Shown here piece after piece: positions 12,128 through 22,939 of a DNA stretch of 41,201 bases. The number at the start of each line of letters is the position of its first letter. Position 1 is the stretch's first letter. The notes under the pieces are model-generated. The model made no database searches, was not told the origin of the DNA, and worked only from the letters and a program-made list of their open reading frames with translations. The translations under genes and the position numbers were made by a program. Source of the DNA: Sphingomonadaceae bacterium (GTDB lineage Bacteria; Pseudomonadota; Alphaproteobacteria; Sphingomonadales; Sphingomonadaceae); the NCBI GenBank assembly GCA_030147805.1, contig JASBUR010000010.1, positions 1-41,201 on the forward strand, given 5' to 3'.

Positions 12128-12131
<4 letters not shown>
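11718..12131 (-). CDS. SnoaL-like / NTF2-fold small protein downstream of argG
   Basis: A 137-residue protein with the alpha+beta cone layout of the NTF2/SnoaL-like fold: an N-terminal helix ([20 protein letters not shown]), a short strand region, and C-terminal strands ([20 protein letters not shown]). Members include polyketide cyclases, isomerases and many of unknown role; no catalytic residues can be assigned here. The GTG start overlaps the argG stop as GTGA, so it is translationally coupled to arginine biosynthesis. Whether this coupling is functional is unknown. Confidence 0.8.
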
Positions 12132-13381
<1,250 letters not shown>

Positions 13382-13455
13382 CCGTGTTTTCCTGCCGAAA
13401 GGGATTTCGCGCCCCCTTAGAGGCGCGCGGGCGCGGGTGCAATGCGGGAGGGACC

Positions 13456-13875
13456 ATGGCCGAGGGCAAGACCAGGCCGACGCCGGCGAGCGTCGAGGCG
13501 TTCATCGACGCGGCGGAGCCGGCGCAGCGCCGCGACGACGCGCGCGTCGTCGACGCGATGCTGCGCCGCGTCAGCGGCGAGACGCCCCGGATGTGGGGGC
13601 CGTCGATCGTCGGCTACGGCCGCTATCATTATCGTTACGACAGCGGCCGCGAGGGCGACATGTGCCGCCTCGGCTTCAGCCCGCGCAAGGCGCAGCTCGT
13701 GCTCTATCTGATGAACGGTTTCGCCGGCGAGGCCGAGCTGATGGCGAAGCTCGGCAAGCACAGCACGGGCGTGTCCTGCCTCTACATCAAGAAGCTCGCC
13801 GACGTGGACCTGGCGGTGCTCGAGGAACTGGCGCGTCGCTCCTTCGCCTATATGGCCGAAAAATACCCCGCCTAG
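13456..13875 (+). CDS. DUF1801 domain protein
   Basis: A 139-residue protein matching the DUF1801 (YdhG-like) family: [16 protein letters not shown], then [16 protein letters not shown] and [15 protein letters not shown], ending with [20 protein letters not shown]. Function unknown; the fold is small and soluble. The ATG at 13456 follows a GGGAGGGA ribosome site and is preferred over the longer frame beginning at 13384, which would run through the argG divergent promoter region. Confidence 0.88.
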   Translation: MAEGKTRPTPASVEAFIDAAEPAQRRDDARVVDAMLRRVSGETPRMWGPSIVGYGRYHYRYDSGREGDMCRLGFSPRKAQLVLYLMNGFAGEAELMAKLGKHSTGVSCLYIKKLADVDLAVLEELARRSFAYMAEKYPA

Positions 13876-13916
13876 GCGCCGCCGCCTCCCGAGCTTCGGC
13901 CTTCCTGCCGCTCGAC

Positions 13917-14831
13917 CTAGCCGAATTTCTGCGCCAGCTCGGCGGTGTGCGGCAGCATGTCGACCGCGCCGTGCAGCAGCACGACGAGCAGCAGGCTGCG
14001 CGTCCGCCACCAGATCACTCCGAACATCACGCTGACCGGCGCGATCGTCGCGATCGTGTAGGCGGCAACCTGCAGCGGGTCGGTCGACCAGCCGTCGGTA
14101 CCGGGGCCGCCGCGCAGGTAGAGCCCGGGCGCGTGCGCCAGCGCGAACACCACCGAGGTGATGCCGATCGCGGTGGCGGGCGAGTCGAGCCACGCCTGCA
14201 GCCGCGACTGCACCCCGGCGCGGAACAGGAACTCCTCGTTGAGCCCCGCCTCGATCGACATCCACACGAACGACAGCGCCGCCCAGCCCGCGGCGACGCC
14301 GGGCGCCAGGCCGAGCGCGCGGATATCGGCGAGCGACGGCGTCACCGCGGCGATGATGCCGACCAGCACCAACCCGAGCACGATCAGCGTCGGCCAGAAG
14401 CCCGGCCGGCCGACCCCGCTGTCCCACATCGGCGCCACCCGGGCGCCGATCGCCAGCAGCAGCGCCGCCGGCAGCACGACATGGATCAGCAGCTTGAACG
14501 CCGTGATCGCCACTTCCTGCATGGCGGGGTCGGGGATCGCGGTCCTGATCGTCGTGAACAGGATGCCGACGAACAGCACGGCATAGACGACGAGATAGCC
14601 GATCAGCGTCAGCGCCTCGCGCTTCGGCCGCACCACCGGCAGCGCCGGCGCGCCGCTGCGCCGCGTCAGCCACCAGCCGAGCGCGGTGAGCAGCGTCCCG
14701 AACACCAGCAGCGAGAAGATCGGAAACACCCACTGGCCGCCGGTGGCGGCGAGATAGGCGGTCGACGCGGCCCAGACCGCCAGAAAGCCAAGCAGGGCGC
14801 CAACTTCGCGGCGCCGTTCGTTGATGGTCAT
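13917..14831 (-). CDS. CPBP family intramembrane metalloprotease
   Basis: A 304-residue polytopic inner-membrane protein with about eight hydrophobic segments and the CPBP/Rce1-like (ABI) protease motifs: Glu199-Glu200-x3-Arg204 (NEEFLFRA), a second motif with His233 (FALAHAPG) and a C-terminal His (VVLLHGAVD). These residues form the proposed glutamate/histidine active site. Bacterial members are linked to peptide processing or bacteriocin self-immunity, but the target here is unknown. A GGGGGGAAGG ribosome site precedes the ATG, and a perfect inverted repeat (14847-14870) lies just upstream. Confidence 0.9.
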   Translation of the reverse strand: MTINERRREVGALLGFLAVWAASTAYLAATGGQWVFPIFSLLVFGTLLTALGWWLTRRSGAPALPVVRPKREALTLIGYLVVYAVLFVGILFTTIRTAIPDPAMQEVAITAFKLLIHVVLPAALLLAIGARVAPMWDSGVGRPGFWPTLIVLGLVLVGIIAAVTPSLADIRALGLAPGVAAGWAALSFVWMSIEAGLNEEFLFRAGVQSRLQAWLDSPATAIGITSVVFALAHAPGLYLRGGPGTDGWSTDPLQVAAYTIATIAPVSVMFGVIWWRTRSLLLVVLLHGAVDMLPHTAELAQKFG

Positions 14832-14846
14832 CGCCTTCCCCCCGGA

Positions 14847-14870
14847 AGTGTAGTGCCTTGCTACTACACT
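14847..14870. promoter_or_regulatory. Perfect inverted repeat before CPBP protease gene (candidate operator)
   Basis: AGTGTAGT at 14847-14854 and ACTACACT at 14863-14870 form perfect 8-bp arms around an 8-base centre, 16 bases upstream of the CPBP start codon. The centre-to-centre distance of 16 bases suits a dimeric repressor on one face of the helix. It could equally be a weak terminator of rlmN-side transcription, but no T run follows in either direction. Confidence 0.4.
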
Positions 14871-14886
14871 GACGCGCGGGAGAAAT

Positions 14887-16092
14887 CTAGGCGGCGCTGT
14901 CCCAGCTCAGTTCCTTCTCGGCGGCGCGGCGGTCGAGCTCGGCGCGCGACACCTTTTCCGACGCCGACTTCAGCTGGCCGCAGGCCGCCATGATGTCGCG
15001 GCCGCGCGGCGTGCGCACCGGCGCCGAGATGCCGGCGCGGAAGATGATGTCGGAGAAGCGCGCGATGCGCTCGTCGTCCGAACAGTCGTAGCCGACGCCC
15101 GGCCACGGGTTGAACGGGATGAGGTTGACCTTCGCCGGCAGCTTGTACTTGCGGATCAGCCGCACCAGCTCGTGCGCGTCGGCGTCGCTGTCGTTCTTGT
15201 CGCGGAGCATGACGTATTCGAAGGTGATGCGCCGCGCGTTGTTGGCGCCCGGATAGGCGGCGCAGGCGGCGAGCAGCTCGTCGATGCCGTATTTCTTGTT
15301 GATCGGCACGATCTCGTCGCGGATCTCCTTGGTCACCGCGTGCAGTGACACCGCGAGGTTGACGCCGATCTCGGCGCCGGCGCGCGCCATCATCGGCACC
15401 ACGCCCGAGGTCGACAGCGTGATCCGGCGCTTCGACAGCGAGATGCCGTCGCCGTCCATGACGATGCCGAGCGCCTTCTTGACGTTGTCGAAATTGTAGA
15501 GCGGCTCGCCCATGCCCATCATCACGATGTTGGTGAGCAGCCGCCCGTCGGGCGGGCTCGGCCATTCGCCGAGCGCGTCGCGCGCCAGCATCACCTGCCC
15601 GACGATCTCGCCGGGGGTGAGGTTGCGCACCAGCTTCATCGTGCCGGTGTAGCAGAAGCGGCAGTTCAGAGTGCAGCCGACCTGGCTCGACACGCACAGC
15701 GTGCCGCGGTCGGCGTCGGGGATGAACACCATCTCATATTCTTGGCCGTCGGGGCTGCGCAGCAGCCATTTGCGCGTGCCGTCGGTCGAGACCTGCGCGG
15801 TCACCACCTCGGGGCGGTCGACGACGAACTTCGCGGCGAGCAGCGCGCGCGTGTCCTTGGCGATGTTCGACATCGCCTCGAAATCGGTGACGCCGCGGTT
15901 GTAGATCCACTGCCAGATCTGCGACGCGCGCATCTTCGCCTGGCCCTCGGGGATGCCCGCCGCGGCGAGCGCCTCGCGCAGCTCGACCTTGGTCAGGCCG
16001 ATCATGTCGACGCGGCCGTCCTCGCGCACAGGCGCGGCACGGGGGACGGGGACGGGATCGATGGCGCCGGGAATCTGCATAGCGGCGTGCAT
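14887..16092 (-). CDS. rlmN: Dual-specificity 23S rRNA / tRNA A37 C2-methyltransferase
   Basis: Radical-SAM enzyme that methylates C2 of A2503 in 23S rRNA and A37 of some tRNAs, improving translational fidelity. The 401-residue protein has the [4Fe-4S]-binding CxxxCxxC at Cys140, Cys144 and Cys147 ([12 protein letters not shown]), the first methyl-relay cysteine Cys133 (LCVSSQ) and the catalytic Cys371 (IMAACGQL), all expected for RlmN. N-terminal residues 1-28 are family-atypical; Met5 (16080) or Met30 are alternative starts and no good ribosome site separates them. It lies 32 bases after the MFS gene on the same strand. Confidence 0.96.
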   Translation of the reverse strand: MHAAMQIPGAIDPVPVPRAAPVREDGRVDMIGLTKVELREALAAAGIPEGQAKMRASQIWQWIYNRGVTDFEAMSNIAKDTRALLAAKFVVDRPEVVTAQVSTDGTRKWLLRSPDGQEYEMVFIPDADRGTLCVSSQVGCTLNCRFCYTGTMKLVRNLTPGEIVGQVMLARDALGEWPSPPDGRLLTNIVMMGMGEPLYNFDNVKKALGIVMDGDGISLSKRRITLSTSGVVPMMARAGAEIGVNLAVSLHAVTKEIRDEIVPINKKYGIDELLAACAAYPGANNARRITFEYVMLRDKNDSDADAHELVRLIRKYKLPAKVNLIPFNPWPGVGYDCSDDERIARFSDIIFRAGISAPVRTPRGRDIMAACGQLKSASEKVSRAELDRRAAEKELSWDSAA

Positions 16093-16124
16093 CTAGGGGC
16101 GAGAGTGGGCGAAAGAAAGGCCGC

Positions 16125-17369
16125 CTAGGGTCGCAGGGGCGCGGGCCGCGCCGGCTGAGCCGCGTCCCAGTCGATCGGCTCGATCCGCGGCAGCAGGAAG
16201 ATCCAGCACAAGGCCCCGAACGCCGAGATACCCGCGGTGAGATAGAAGGCGCCGCCGTAGCCGCTGGCATCGACGATCACCCCGGTGACGATCGGGCCGA
16301 TGATCCCCGAGAAATTGCCGATGAAATTCTGCATGCCGATCCAGCGCCCGGCGGCGCGCGGGCCGGCGAAGGTCTGGCCGATCAGGTACACGCCGACGCT
16401 GTTGATCCCCATCGTGCCGCCGGTGAACAGCAGCCAGCCGATCGTCGCGGCGCGGCTGTCGACCATGACGATGCCGAGGATGCCGATCGCGCCGCCGACA
16501 TGGCCGACGACCATCATCACCTTGCGCACCACCGGCGCCGCGGCGCCGCCGGCGATCAGCCGGTCGCTGCCCCAGCCGGCGGCAAGCGCGACGACGCCCT
16601 GCGCCGCGAAGGTCAGCGCGGTGATCGTCGCCATCTCGGCAAGCGCGAAGCCGCGCACGCTGGTCAGGTAGAGCGGCAGCCACGACAGCAGGAAATAGAA
16701 GCCGTAGTTGCTGGTGAAATGGCCGATGCAGGTCGCCCACAGCGTGCGGTGGCGCAGGATCGTCGCGAACGGCAGCTCGGCCCCGCCGGCCGCCGCCTCG
16801 CTGGTCGTGTCGCGCATGAAGCGCCGCCACGGCAGCAGCCACAGCAGCGTCGCCAGCCCGAAGACCGCGAACATCACCCGCCAGCCGTAAGCGGCCATCA
16901 GCAGCCCGCCGGCGAGCATCCCGAACGCCGGCCCGAAGGCGAGCGCCGCGCCGATGCCGGCGTTGGCGCTGCCGCGGTGCGCGGGCGGCACGTCGCGCGC
17001 GATGAGTTTCGAACTGGCCGGGAAGGCGGCGCTCTCGCCAAGCCCCAGCAGCATGCGCAGCGCGACGAGCGGCGCCAGCCCGCCGACCAGGGCGGTCGCC
17101 GCGGTCGCGCCGCCCCAGACCACGACGCCGCCGGCGAGCAGCTTCTCGGCGTTGAAGCGGTCGACCGCCCAGCCGACGAGCAGCTGCGCCGGCCCGTAGA
17201 TCCAGAAGAAGGCCGAGACCGCGAGCCCGAACTGCGTCGCGGTCAGCGCCATCTCGGCCTTGATCAGCGGCGCGGCGATGCCGATCATGCCGCGGTCGAC
17301 ATAGTTGATGAACAGCGCCGCCACGAGCATCAGTACCAGCGGCAGCGAGGTCGGACGGGCGACGGTCAT
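16125..17369 (-). CDS. MFS transporter (anion:cation symporter-like)
   Basis: A 414-residue secondary transporter with about twelve membrane segments. The N-terminus (FINYVDRGMIGIAAPLIKAE, then FFWIYGPAQLLVGWAVDRF) and LLGLGESAAFPASSKLIARD resemble the ACS subfamily, which imports organic acids such as hexuronates, phthalate or tartrate with a cation. The start at 17369 is chosen because it gives the normal short cytoplasmic tail; the frame extends upstream into marR. It sits 31 bases after marR on the same strand and is probably co-transcribed with it and controlled by it. Substrate unknown. Confidence 0.88.
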   Translation of the reverse strand: MTVARPTSLPLVLMLVAALFINYVDRGMIGIAAPLIKAEMALTATQFGLAVSAFFWIYGPAQLLVGWAVDRFNAEKLLAGGVVVWGGATAATALVGGLAPLVALRMLLGLGESAAFPASSKLIARDVPPAHRGSANAGIGAALAFGPAFGMLAGGLLMAAYGWRVMFAVFGLATLLWLLPWRRFMRDTTSEAAAGGAELPFATILRHRTLWATCIGHFTSNYGFYFLLSWLPLYLTSVRGFALAEMATITALTFAAQGVVALAAGWGSDRLIAGGAAAPVVRKVMMVVGHVGGAIGILGIVMVDSRAATIGWLLFTGGTMGINSVGVYLIGQTFAGPRAAGRWIGMQNFIGNFSGIIGPIVTGVIVDASGYGGAFYLTAGISAFGALCWIFLLPRIEPIDWDAAQPARPAPLRP

Positions 17370-17400
17370 CGCCGGAATTGGGTTCAGGCCGGCCGCGAAG

Positions 17401-17943
17401 TCAACCGTCGGCGCCCCCGCCATCGCGCAGCCGCCGGTCGGCACCGCGGATACGGTCGACGAACGCCTCGCGGCGCAGCGCATGTTCGAGCGCCCACAGC
17501 TTCGCGTCGAGCCCCGGCGCCACCTCGTCGAGGAGCGAGCGCGTCGCCCGCTCGACCGCCGCGATCGTCTGCCGGAGCGCGCGCAGCTGGCGGCGGCCGC
17601 GCGCGGTCAGCGCTACGATCGACCGGCGCGCATCGCCGGGATCGCGCGACGTGACGACGAGGTCCGCCGCCTGCAGCGCGCGGATCCATTGCATCACGAG
17701 CTGGTGCGACTGGCGCAGCGTCGCGGCCAGCTCGGTCACCGCCATCGGTCCGTGCGCGTCGAGCGCCAGCAGCGTCGAGGAGGTGCGTGGCGGGTTCGCA
17801 ATGCCGGCTTCGGCGTGCCACTGCCGATCGGCCTCGACGAGCTCGTCCGAGATGCGGCGCAGCAGATGAGCGAGGAACGCCGGCCCCAGCGACTCGATGA
17901 AATCGTCCTGCGCTTCGTGGGGTGCCTGACTGGTCTTCGACAT
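17401..17943 (-). CDS. MarR family transcriptional regulator
   Basis: A 180-residue winged-helix regulator. Residues around 55-130 fit the MarR fold: a helix with STLLALDAHGPMAVTELAA, the recognition helix LRQSHQLVMQWIRALQAADL and the wing with VTSRDPGDARRSIVALT followed by ARGRRQL, the typical D-x-R-wing pattern. MarR dimers usually repress divergent or downstream genes and release DNA on binding a small phenolic or lipophilic ligand. Start at 17943, since the frame upstream crosses the divergent gene. Neighbours (MFS transporter downstream, serine hydrolase divergent) are the likely targets. Confidence 0.9.
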   Translation of the reverse strand: MSKTSQAPHEAQDDFIESLGPAFLAHLLRRISDELVEADRQWHAEAGIANPPRTSSTLLALDAHGPMAVTELAATLRQSHQLVMQWIRALQAADLVVTSRDPGDARRSIVALTARGRRQLRALRQTIAAVERATRSLLDEVAPGLDAKLWALEHALRREAFVDRIRGADRRLRDGGGADG

Positions 17944-17953
17944 ATGCAAACTA

Positions 17954-17970
17954 TTGCGCAACTGCTTGCG
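17954..17970. promoter_or_regulatory. Candidate MarR operator between marR and serine hydrolase
   Basis: The 64-base divergent gap holds the palindrome TTGCGCAA (17954-17961) overlapping an inverted repeat CGCAA-ctgc-TTGCG (17957-17970). The position, just upstream of the marR start, suits autoregulation and control of both divergent genes. Confidence 0.45.
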
Positions 17971-18007
17971 TAAATCTAGAGGGGTCTTGCCAATCGAGGA
18001 GACGGCG

Positions 18008-19600
18008 ATGCGAGCGATGATCTTCCTGGCGGCCGGCCTGAGCGTGCTGGCCTCCTCCGCGCAGGCCGATGCGATCGACGACGCCTTTGCGCCCTGGACC
18101 GGGAATGACCGGCCCGGCTGCACGATCGCGATGGCGCGGGCCGACGACGCGCCGACGGTGCGCGCCTACGGCATGGCGGACCTCGAACGCCAGGTGGCGC
18201 TGACCCCCGACAGCGTCTTCGAATCGGGCTCGGTCGCCAAGCAGGTCACCGCCGCCGCGGTGCTGATGCTCGTGGAGGACGGGCGCCTGTCGCTCGCCGA
18301 CGACATCCGCAAATATCTCCCCGAGATGCCCGACTACGGCGCGACGATCACGATCGACCATCTGCTGACTCATACGAGCGGGCTGCGCGACTGGAGCGAC
18401 CTCGTCGATTTCACCGGCTGGCCGCGCTATTCGCGCGCCTATTCCAACGCCGACGCGCTGCTGATCCTGTCGCGCCAGCGCGCGCTCAATCACCGTCCGG
18501 GCGAACGGTTCGCCTATACCAACAGCGGCTATAATCTGCTCGCGATCATCGTCGAGCGCGCGACGGGGCAGAGCCTTGCCGCCCTCACCGCCGAGCGCCT
18601 GTTCGCGCCGCTCGGCATGACGCATTCGGGGTGGCGCGACGATTATCGGCGCATCGTCCCGAACCGCGCGGTCGGCTATGTCCGCGACGGCGACGGCTTC
18701 CGGCTGGGGATGCCGATGGAGAATGCCCATGGCAGCGGCGGCATGCTGACGACCGCAGCCGATCTCCTGCGCTGGGTGCAGGCGCTCGAGCGGGGCACGC
18801 TCGGGCCGTTCGTCACGCACAAGCTCGAGGAGCCGGCAACGCTCGACGACGGCCGCACCGCGGCGTACGGACGCGGGCTGGTGCTCGGCCGCTACCGCGG
18901 CCAGCGCGAGATTTTCCACAACGGCGGCACCAATGGCTACCAGGCCTGGGCGGGCCGCTATCCCGAGCAGCGTCTGTCGATCGCGCTGCTGTGCAACGGT
19001 CGGACGGTCGGCCCCGACACGCAGACGCGCAAGGTCGCGGCGCTCCACCTGCCCGAACCGCCCGCGCGCGCCGTCCTCGCCACCCCCGCCGACGAGCTGC
19101 ACGCCCGCCCCGGCCTCTATATCGGCCGCGACGGCTTCGAGATCATCGAGCTCGACGCGTCCGACGGGGCGCTGCGCACCGCGAATGGCGGGGTTCTCGC
19201 CTTCGTCGCGGCGGGGCGCTACCGGCTCGGCACCGGCGAGATCCGCTTCACCGCCGCCGGGCTCGAACGTCACCTCGCCGACGGCGAGGTCCGCGCCTTC
19301 GATCGCGCCGAGCGCCTCGCCGCCGCGGGCGATCTGGCAGCGCTTGCCGGCCGCTACGTCAGCGACGAGGTGAACGGTCGCTACGATCTCGAACGCGATG
19401 GATCTTCGCTGCGGCTGACGCCGGTCGACCGCCCGGAGGCCACGCTGCGCCTGACGCCGCTCGTGCGCGACGGCTTCCTCGGCGACGGCTATCTGATGCG
19501 CGTCCGGCGCGATGCGCGCGGGCGCCCGATCGGCCTGCGCTTCCAGACCTCGCGCGTCTATGCGCTCGACTTCGTGCGCGTCGCCGCCGCGGCGCGCTAG
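18008..19600 (+). CDS. Exported serine hydrolase, class C beta-lactamase / penicillin-binding-protein-like
   Basis: A 530-residue predicted periplasmic serine hydrolase. The start at 18008 follows GAGGAG and gives a signal peptide (MRAMIFLAAGLSVLASSAQA, cleavage near residue 20). The catalytic domain (about 25-350) has S75-V-A-K78 (SxxK), Y170-T-N172 (YxN) and a HNGG (HxG-type) motif, plus DHLLTHTSGL typical of the beta-lactamase-related family that includes esterases, D-aminopeptidases and carboxypeptidases. The C-terminal 170 residues contain two repeated beta-rich modules (ARPGLYIGRDGFEIIELD and LAGRYVSDEVNGRYDLERD), like the lipocalin-like domains of D-aminopeptidase-type enzymes. Real substrate unknown; a true beta-lactamase is less likely given the size. 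Divergent from marR. Confidence 0.88.
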   Translation: MRAMIFLAAGLSVLASSAQADAIDDAFAPWTGNDRPGCTIAMARADDAPTVRAYGMADLERQVALTPDSVFESGSVAKQVTAAAVLMLVEDGRLSLADDIRKYLPEMPDYGATITIDHLLTHTSGLRDWSDLVDFTGWPRYSRAYSNADALLILSRQRALNHRPGERFAYTNSGYNLLAIIVERATGQSLAALTAERLFAPLGMTHSGWRDDYRRIVPNRAVGYVRDGDGFRLGMPMENAHGSGGMLTTAADLLRWVQALERGTLGPFVTHKLEEPATLDDGRTAAYGRGLVLGRYRGQREIFHNGGTNGYQAWAGRYPEQRLSIALLCNGRTVGPDTQTRKVAALHLPEPPARAVLATPADELHARPGLYIGRDGFEIIELDASDGALRTANGGVLAFVAAGRYRLGTGEIRFTAAGLERHLADGEVRAFDRAERLAAAGDLAALAGRYVSDEVNGRYDLERDGSSLRLTPVDRPEATLRLTPLVRDGFLGDGYLMRVRRDARGRPIGLRFQTSRVYALDFVRVAAAAR

Positions 19601-20235
19601 AAACCCTTCTGCATCTTGTCGGCGCCGGTGCCGACGTGCAGCGCCCGTTCGGTGCCATTCTCGATGCGGAACACCGTCCCCTGCGGCGCGCCGTCGGCGA
19701 GCGGTACGCAGCCGGGCTCGAACGGCGTGCCGCCGACCAGCATGCCGCGCAGCACCCGCGCGGTCATGCCGTGCGTGATGACCACCGCGGTGCGCGCCGG
19801 GTCGAGGCGGTCGAGCCACGCCCGCAGCCGCGCCGCGATATCGGGATACCATTCGCCGCCCGGCGCGCGGCAGGTGAACAGCCCGCGTTCGGGATCGACG
19901 ATCGGCCCCTGTTCGGCAACGATGTCGGCATAGTAGCGGCCCTCCCAGTCGCCGATGCCGATCTCGAGCAGGCCGGGATCGGTCTTCACCTCGAAGAAGG
20001 GATGGCCGAGATGCTCGGCGATGATCGCCGCGGTCTGCAGCGTGCGGCCGGCGGGCGAGGCCCAGAAATCGATGTCGGGCCGCTCGCCGAAGTGCCGCCG
20101 CAACGCTTCGCCCATCGCCTCGGCCTGCGCGATGCCGGCGCGCGTCAGCGGCGTGTGCGCGGTCGCGCCCTGCATGCGCGCGCCGGCGTTGTAGACGGTC
20201 TCGGCGTGGCGGGCGACGTAGAGCGGCGGAGTCAT
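19597..20235 (-). CDS. Histidine phosphatase family protein
   Basis: A 212-residue member of the histidine phosphatase (phosphoglycerate-mutase-like) superfamily. Catalytic motif RHAET at residues 9-13 with His10 as phospho-acceptor, supporting Glu in the LLEIGIGDWEG region, and second histidine in VVITHGMTARV. Substrate range of the family is wide (sugar phosphates, nucleotides, phosphoproteins) and not readable here; a cobalamin-type alpha-ribazole phosphatase is one possibility but no cobalamin genes are nearby. Its stop overlaps the stop of the convergent serine hydrolase gene by four bases. Confidence 0.88.
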   Translation of the reverse strand: MTPPLYVARHAETVYNAGARMQGATAHTPLTRAGIAQAEAMGEALRRHFGERPDIDFWASPAGRTLQTAAIIAEHLGHPFFEVKTDPGLLEIGIGDWEGRYYADIVAEQGPIVDPERGLFTCRAPGGEWYPDIAARLRAWLDRLDPARTAVVITHGMTARVLRGMLVGGTPFEPGCVPLADGAPQGTVFRIENGTERALHVGTGADKMQKGF

Positions 20236-20340
20236 GTCCGCCTGGGTAGCCCGCCGCGCGCCGCCGCGCTAGGAGAGCTTTTCAAGCCGCCGCCGCTTCG
20301 CTAGACGACCGCCAGAAACCTGAATGGGGATTCACCTTCG

Positions 20341-21051
20341 ATGGCCAGCAAGCTGTTCGCCGATGCCAAATCCGCCCTCGACGGGCTGCTGTTCGACGGC
20401 ATGACGGTAATGTCGGGGGGCTTTGGCCTCTGCGGCATCCCCGAAAAGCTCATCGCGGCGCTGCGCGACAGCGGCGTCAGGGACCTGACCGTCGTCTCGA
20501 ACAATGCCGGCGTCGACCAGTTCGGGCTCGGGCAGCTGCTGACGACGCGGCAGATCGCCAAGATGATCAGCAGCTATGTCGGCGAGAACAAGGAGTTCGA
20601 GCGGCAATATCTGGCGGGCGAGCTGCAGCTCGAGTTCAACCCGCAGGGCACGCTCGCCGAGCGCATCCGCGCCGGCGGGGCCGGCATCCCCGGCTTCTAC
20701 ACCAAGACCGGCGTCGGCACGCTCGTCGCCGAGGGCAAGGAGCACAAGGAGTTCAACGGCGAGACCTATATCCTCGAGACCGGGCTCGTCGCCGACCTGG
20801 CGATCGTCAAGGCGTGGAAGGCCGATCCCTACGGCAACCTGATCTTCCGGAAGACCGCGCGCAACTTCAACCCGATGATGGCGACCGCCGGCCGCACGAC
20901 CGTCGTCGAGGTCGAGGAGCTCGTCGAGCCGGGCGCGTTCGATCCCGACCACATCCATACCCCGGGCATCTACGTCCAGCGGCTGATCGTCGGGCACGAC
21001 TATCTGAAGACGATCGAGCAGCGAACCATCCGCGCGAAGGAGACGGCATGA
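20341..21051 (+). CDS. scoA: 3-oxoacid CoA-transferase subunit A
   Basis: Alpha subunit of a two-subunit succinyl-CoA:3-ketoacid (or 3-oxoadipate-type) CoA-transferase, moving CoA from succinyl-CoA to acetoacetate or a related 3-oxoacid. The 236-residue protein shows the CoA-binding [14 protein letters not shown] near the N-terminus, [10 protein letters not shown], then [20 protein letters not shown] and [20 protein letters not shown], all typical of subunit A. Paired with subunit B by an ATGA overlap. Acetoacetate is the most usual substrate of this type, but the two-subunit family also includes 3-oxoadipate enzymes. Confidence 0.94.
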   Translation: MASKLFADAKSALDGLLFDGMTVMSGGFGLCGIPEKLIAALRDSGVRDLTVVSNNAGVDQFGLGQLLTTRQIAKMISSYVGENKEFERQYLAGELQLEFNPQGTLAERIRAGGAGIPGFYTKTGVGTLVAEGKEHKEFNGETYILETGLVADLAIVKAWKADPYGNLIFRKTARNFNPMMATAGRTTVVEVEELVEPGAFDPDHIHTPGIYVQRLIVGHDYLKTIEQRTIRAKETA

Positions 21052-21719
21052 TGGGCTGGAACCGCGACGAGATGGCGGCGCGCGCCGCCCGTGAGCTCAA
21101 GGACGGCTTCTACGTCAACCTCGGCATCGGCATGCCGACGCTGGTGGCGAACCATGTCGCGCCGGGCATCGACATCACCTTGCAGTCGGAAAACGGCATG
21201 CTCGGCATGGGCCCGTTCCCGACCGAGGACGAGGTCGATCCCGACCTGATCAACGCCGGCAAGCAGACGATCACCGAGCTTCGCCGCTCGTCCTATTTCA
21301 GCAGCGCCGACAGCTTCGCGATGATCCGCGGCGGCCATATCGACCTGTCGATCCTCGGCGCGATGGAGGTCGCCGAGAACGGTGACCTCGCCAACTGGAT
21401 GATCCCGGGCAAGATGGTGAAGGGCATGGGCGGCGCGATGGACCTCGTCGCCGGCGTCAAGCGCATCATCGTGCTGATGGATCATAATTCGAAGTCGGGC
21501 GAACCCAAGTTCCGCAAGCGCTGCAGCCTGCCGCTCACCGGCCAGAGCGTCGTCGACATGATCATCAGCGATTTGGCGGTGTTCGAGCGCCCGGCCAAGG
21601 GCCAGCCCTTCCGCCTCGTCGAGCTGGCGCCCGGCGTCACCGCCGACGAACTGCGCGCCAAGACCGAGGCGCACTATGAGGTGGCGCTGGCCGACACGGG
21701 GTCACCCGCGCTAAGCTGA
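21048..21719 (+). CDS. scoB: 3-oxoacid CoA-transferase subunit B
   Basis: Beta subunit (223 residues) carrying the catalytic glutamate: Glu48 in [10 protein letters not shown], which forms the CoA thioester intermediate. Also visible are [16 protein letters not shown], the [14 protein letters not shown] block and [16 protein letters not shown]. The start ATG at 21048 overlaps the subunit A stop as ATGA; the next codon is also Met (21051). It lies 5 bases before the CFA-type methyltransferase gene, which may be read through. Confidence 0.95.
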   Translation: MMGWNRDEMAARAARELKDGFYVNLGIGMPTLVANHVAPGIDITLQSENGMLGMGPFPTEDEVDPDLINAGKQTITELRRSSYFSSADSFAMIRGGHIDLSILGAMEVAENGDLANWMIPGKMVKGMGGAMDLVAGVKRIIVLMDHNSKSGEPKFRKRCSLPLTGQSVVDMIISDLAVFERPAKGQPFRLVELAPGVTADELRAKTEAHYEVALADTGSPALS

Positions 21720-21724
21720 GCCCC

Positions 21725-22939
21725 ATGTGGCTGCTGGCGAAGTTGCTCTCGCGGCTCGTCCGCCAGGGCGAGCTGATCGTCACCGACGCCGCCGGGCGAA
21801 CGCATCGCTTCGGGGCTCCCGACCCGGCGCGCCCGCCGGTCGCGATCCGCTTCACCGACGCGGCGACGCCGCGGCGCATCGCGCTCCACCCCCGCCTCGG
21901 CGTCGGCGAGGCGTTCATGGACGGCCGCCTCGTCATCGAACAGGGCGACGTGCTCGCCTTCCTCGACCTGGTGCGGTCGAACGCGCCCTGGGGGCGCGGC
22001 GGCGCGCTCAACCGCGGCCGCGGCGCCTGGCTGCGGCGGCTGCGCGAGTGGAATCCGGCGACGCGCGCCCGCCGCAACGTCGCGCACCATTATGATCTCT
22101 CCGACCGGCTCTACGACCTCTTCCTCGATGCCGACCGCCAGTATAGCTGCGCCTATTTCACCGACCCGGCGAACGGGCTCGAGCGGGCGCAGGCCGACAA
22201 GAAGGCGCATATCGCCGCCAAGCTGGCGCTGGCGCCCGGGCAGCGCGTGCTCGACATCGGCTGCGGCTGGGGCGGCATGGCGCTCTATCTGCACGCCAAG
22301 GCCGGCGTCGACGTGCTCGGCATCACGCTGTCGGCGGAGCAGCTCAAGGTGGCGCGGCGCCGCGCCGCCGAGGCAGGGGTCGCCGACCATGTCCGCTTCG
22401 AGCTGGTCGACTATCGCCGGGTCGAGGGGCGCTTCGACCGCATCGTCTCGGTCGGCATGTTCGAGCATGTCGGCCGGCCGCACTATGACGCCTTCTTCGC
22501 CAAATGCCGGTCGTTGCTCGCCGACGACGGCGTCATGCTGCTGCACAGCATCGGCCGGATGGGCGGTCCCGGCGCCACCGACGCCTTCACCGCCAAATAT
22601 ATCTTCCCGGGCGGCTACAGCCCCGCGCTCTCCGAAATCGTCGCCGCCAGCGAACGGTCGAAGCTGATCGTTGCCGACGTCGAGACGCTGCGCCTCCACT
22701 ATGCGCTGACGCTCGAACATTGGTATGCGCGCACGGTGGCGGCGCGCAACGCGATCGTCGCGCTCTACGACGCGCGCTTCTACCGGATGTGGAGCTTCTA
22801 CCTCGCCGGCGCGATCGCCGCCTTTCGCCATGGCGGCCTGGTAAACTACCAGGTGCAATATATCCGCGACCGGCACACATTGCCGATCACGCGCGACTAT
22901 ATGGCGACGGCCGAGGCGCGGTTGAGGGGGGAATCATGA
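21725..22939 (+). CDS. Cyclopropane-fatty-acyl-phospholipid synthase family SAM-dependent methyltransferase
   Basis: A 404-residue enzyme of the CFA synthase family, which adds a methylene (or methyl) group from S-adenosylmethionine to the double bond of membrane-phospholipid acyl chains. An N-terminal domain (1-110) precedes the catalytic domain with NVAHHYDLSDRLYDLFLD, YSCAYF, the SAM-binding VLDIGCGWGGMALYL (175-189), VSVGMFEHVG and the C-terminal MWSFYLAGAIAAFRHGGLVN. The conserved HHYD and EHVG motifs support real CFA-type chemistry, though related enzymes make other lipid modifications. Five bases separate it from scoB; its stop overlaps the next start (ATGA). Confidence 0.92.
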   Translation: MWLLAKLLSRLVRQGELIVTDAAGRTHRFGAPDPARPPVAIRFTDAATPRRIALHPRLGVGEAFMDGRLVIEQGDVLAFLDLVRSNAPWGRGGALNRGRGAWLRRLREWNPATRARRNVAHHYDLSDRLYDLFLDADRQYSCAYFTDPANGLERAQADKKAHIAAKLALAPGQRVLDIGCGWGGMALYLHAKAGVDVLGITLSAEQLKVARRRAAEAGVADHVRFELVDYRRVEGRFDRIVSVGMFEHVGRPHYDAFFAKCRSLLADDGVMLLHSIGRMGGPGATDAFTAKYIFPGGYSPALSEIVAASERSKLIVADVETLRLHYALTLEHWYARTVAARNAIVALYDARFYRMWSFYLAGAIAAFRHGGLVNYQVQYIRDRHTLPITRDYMATAEARLRGES

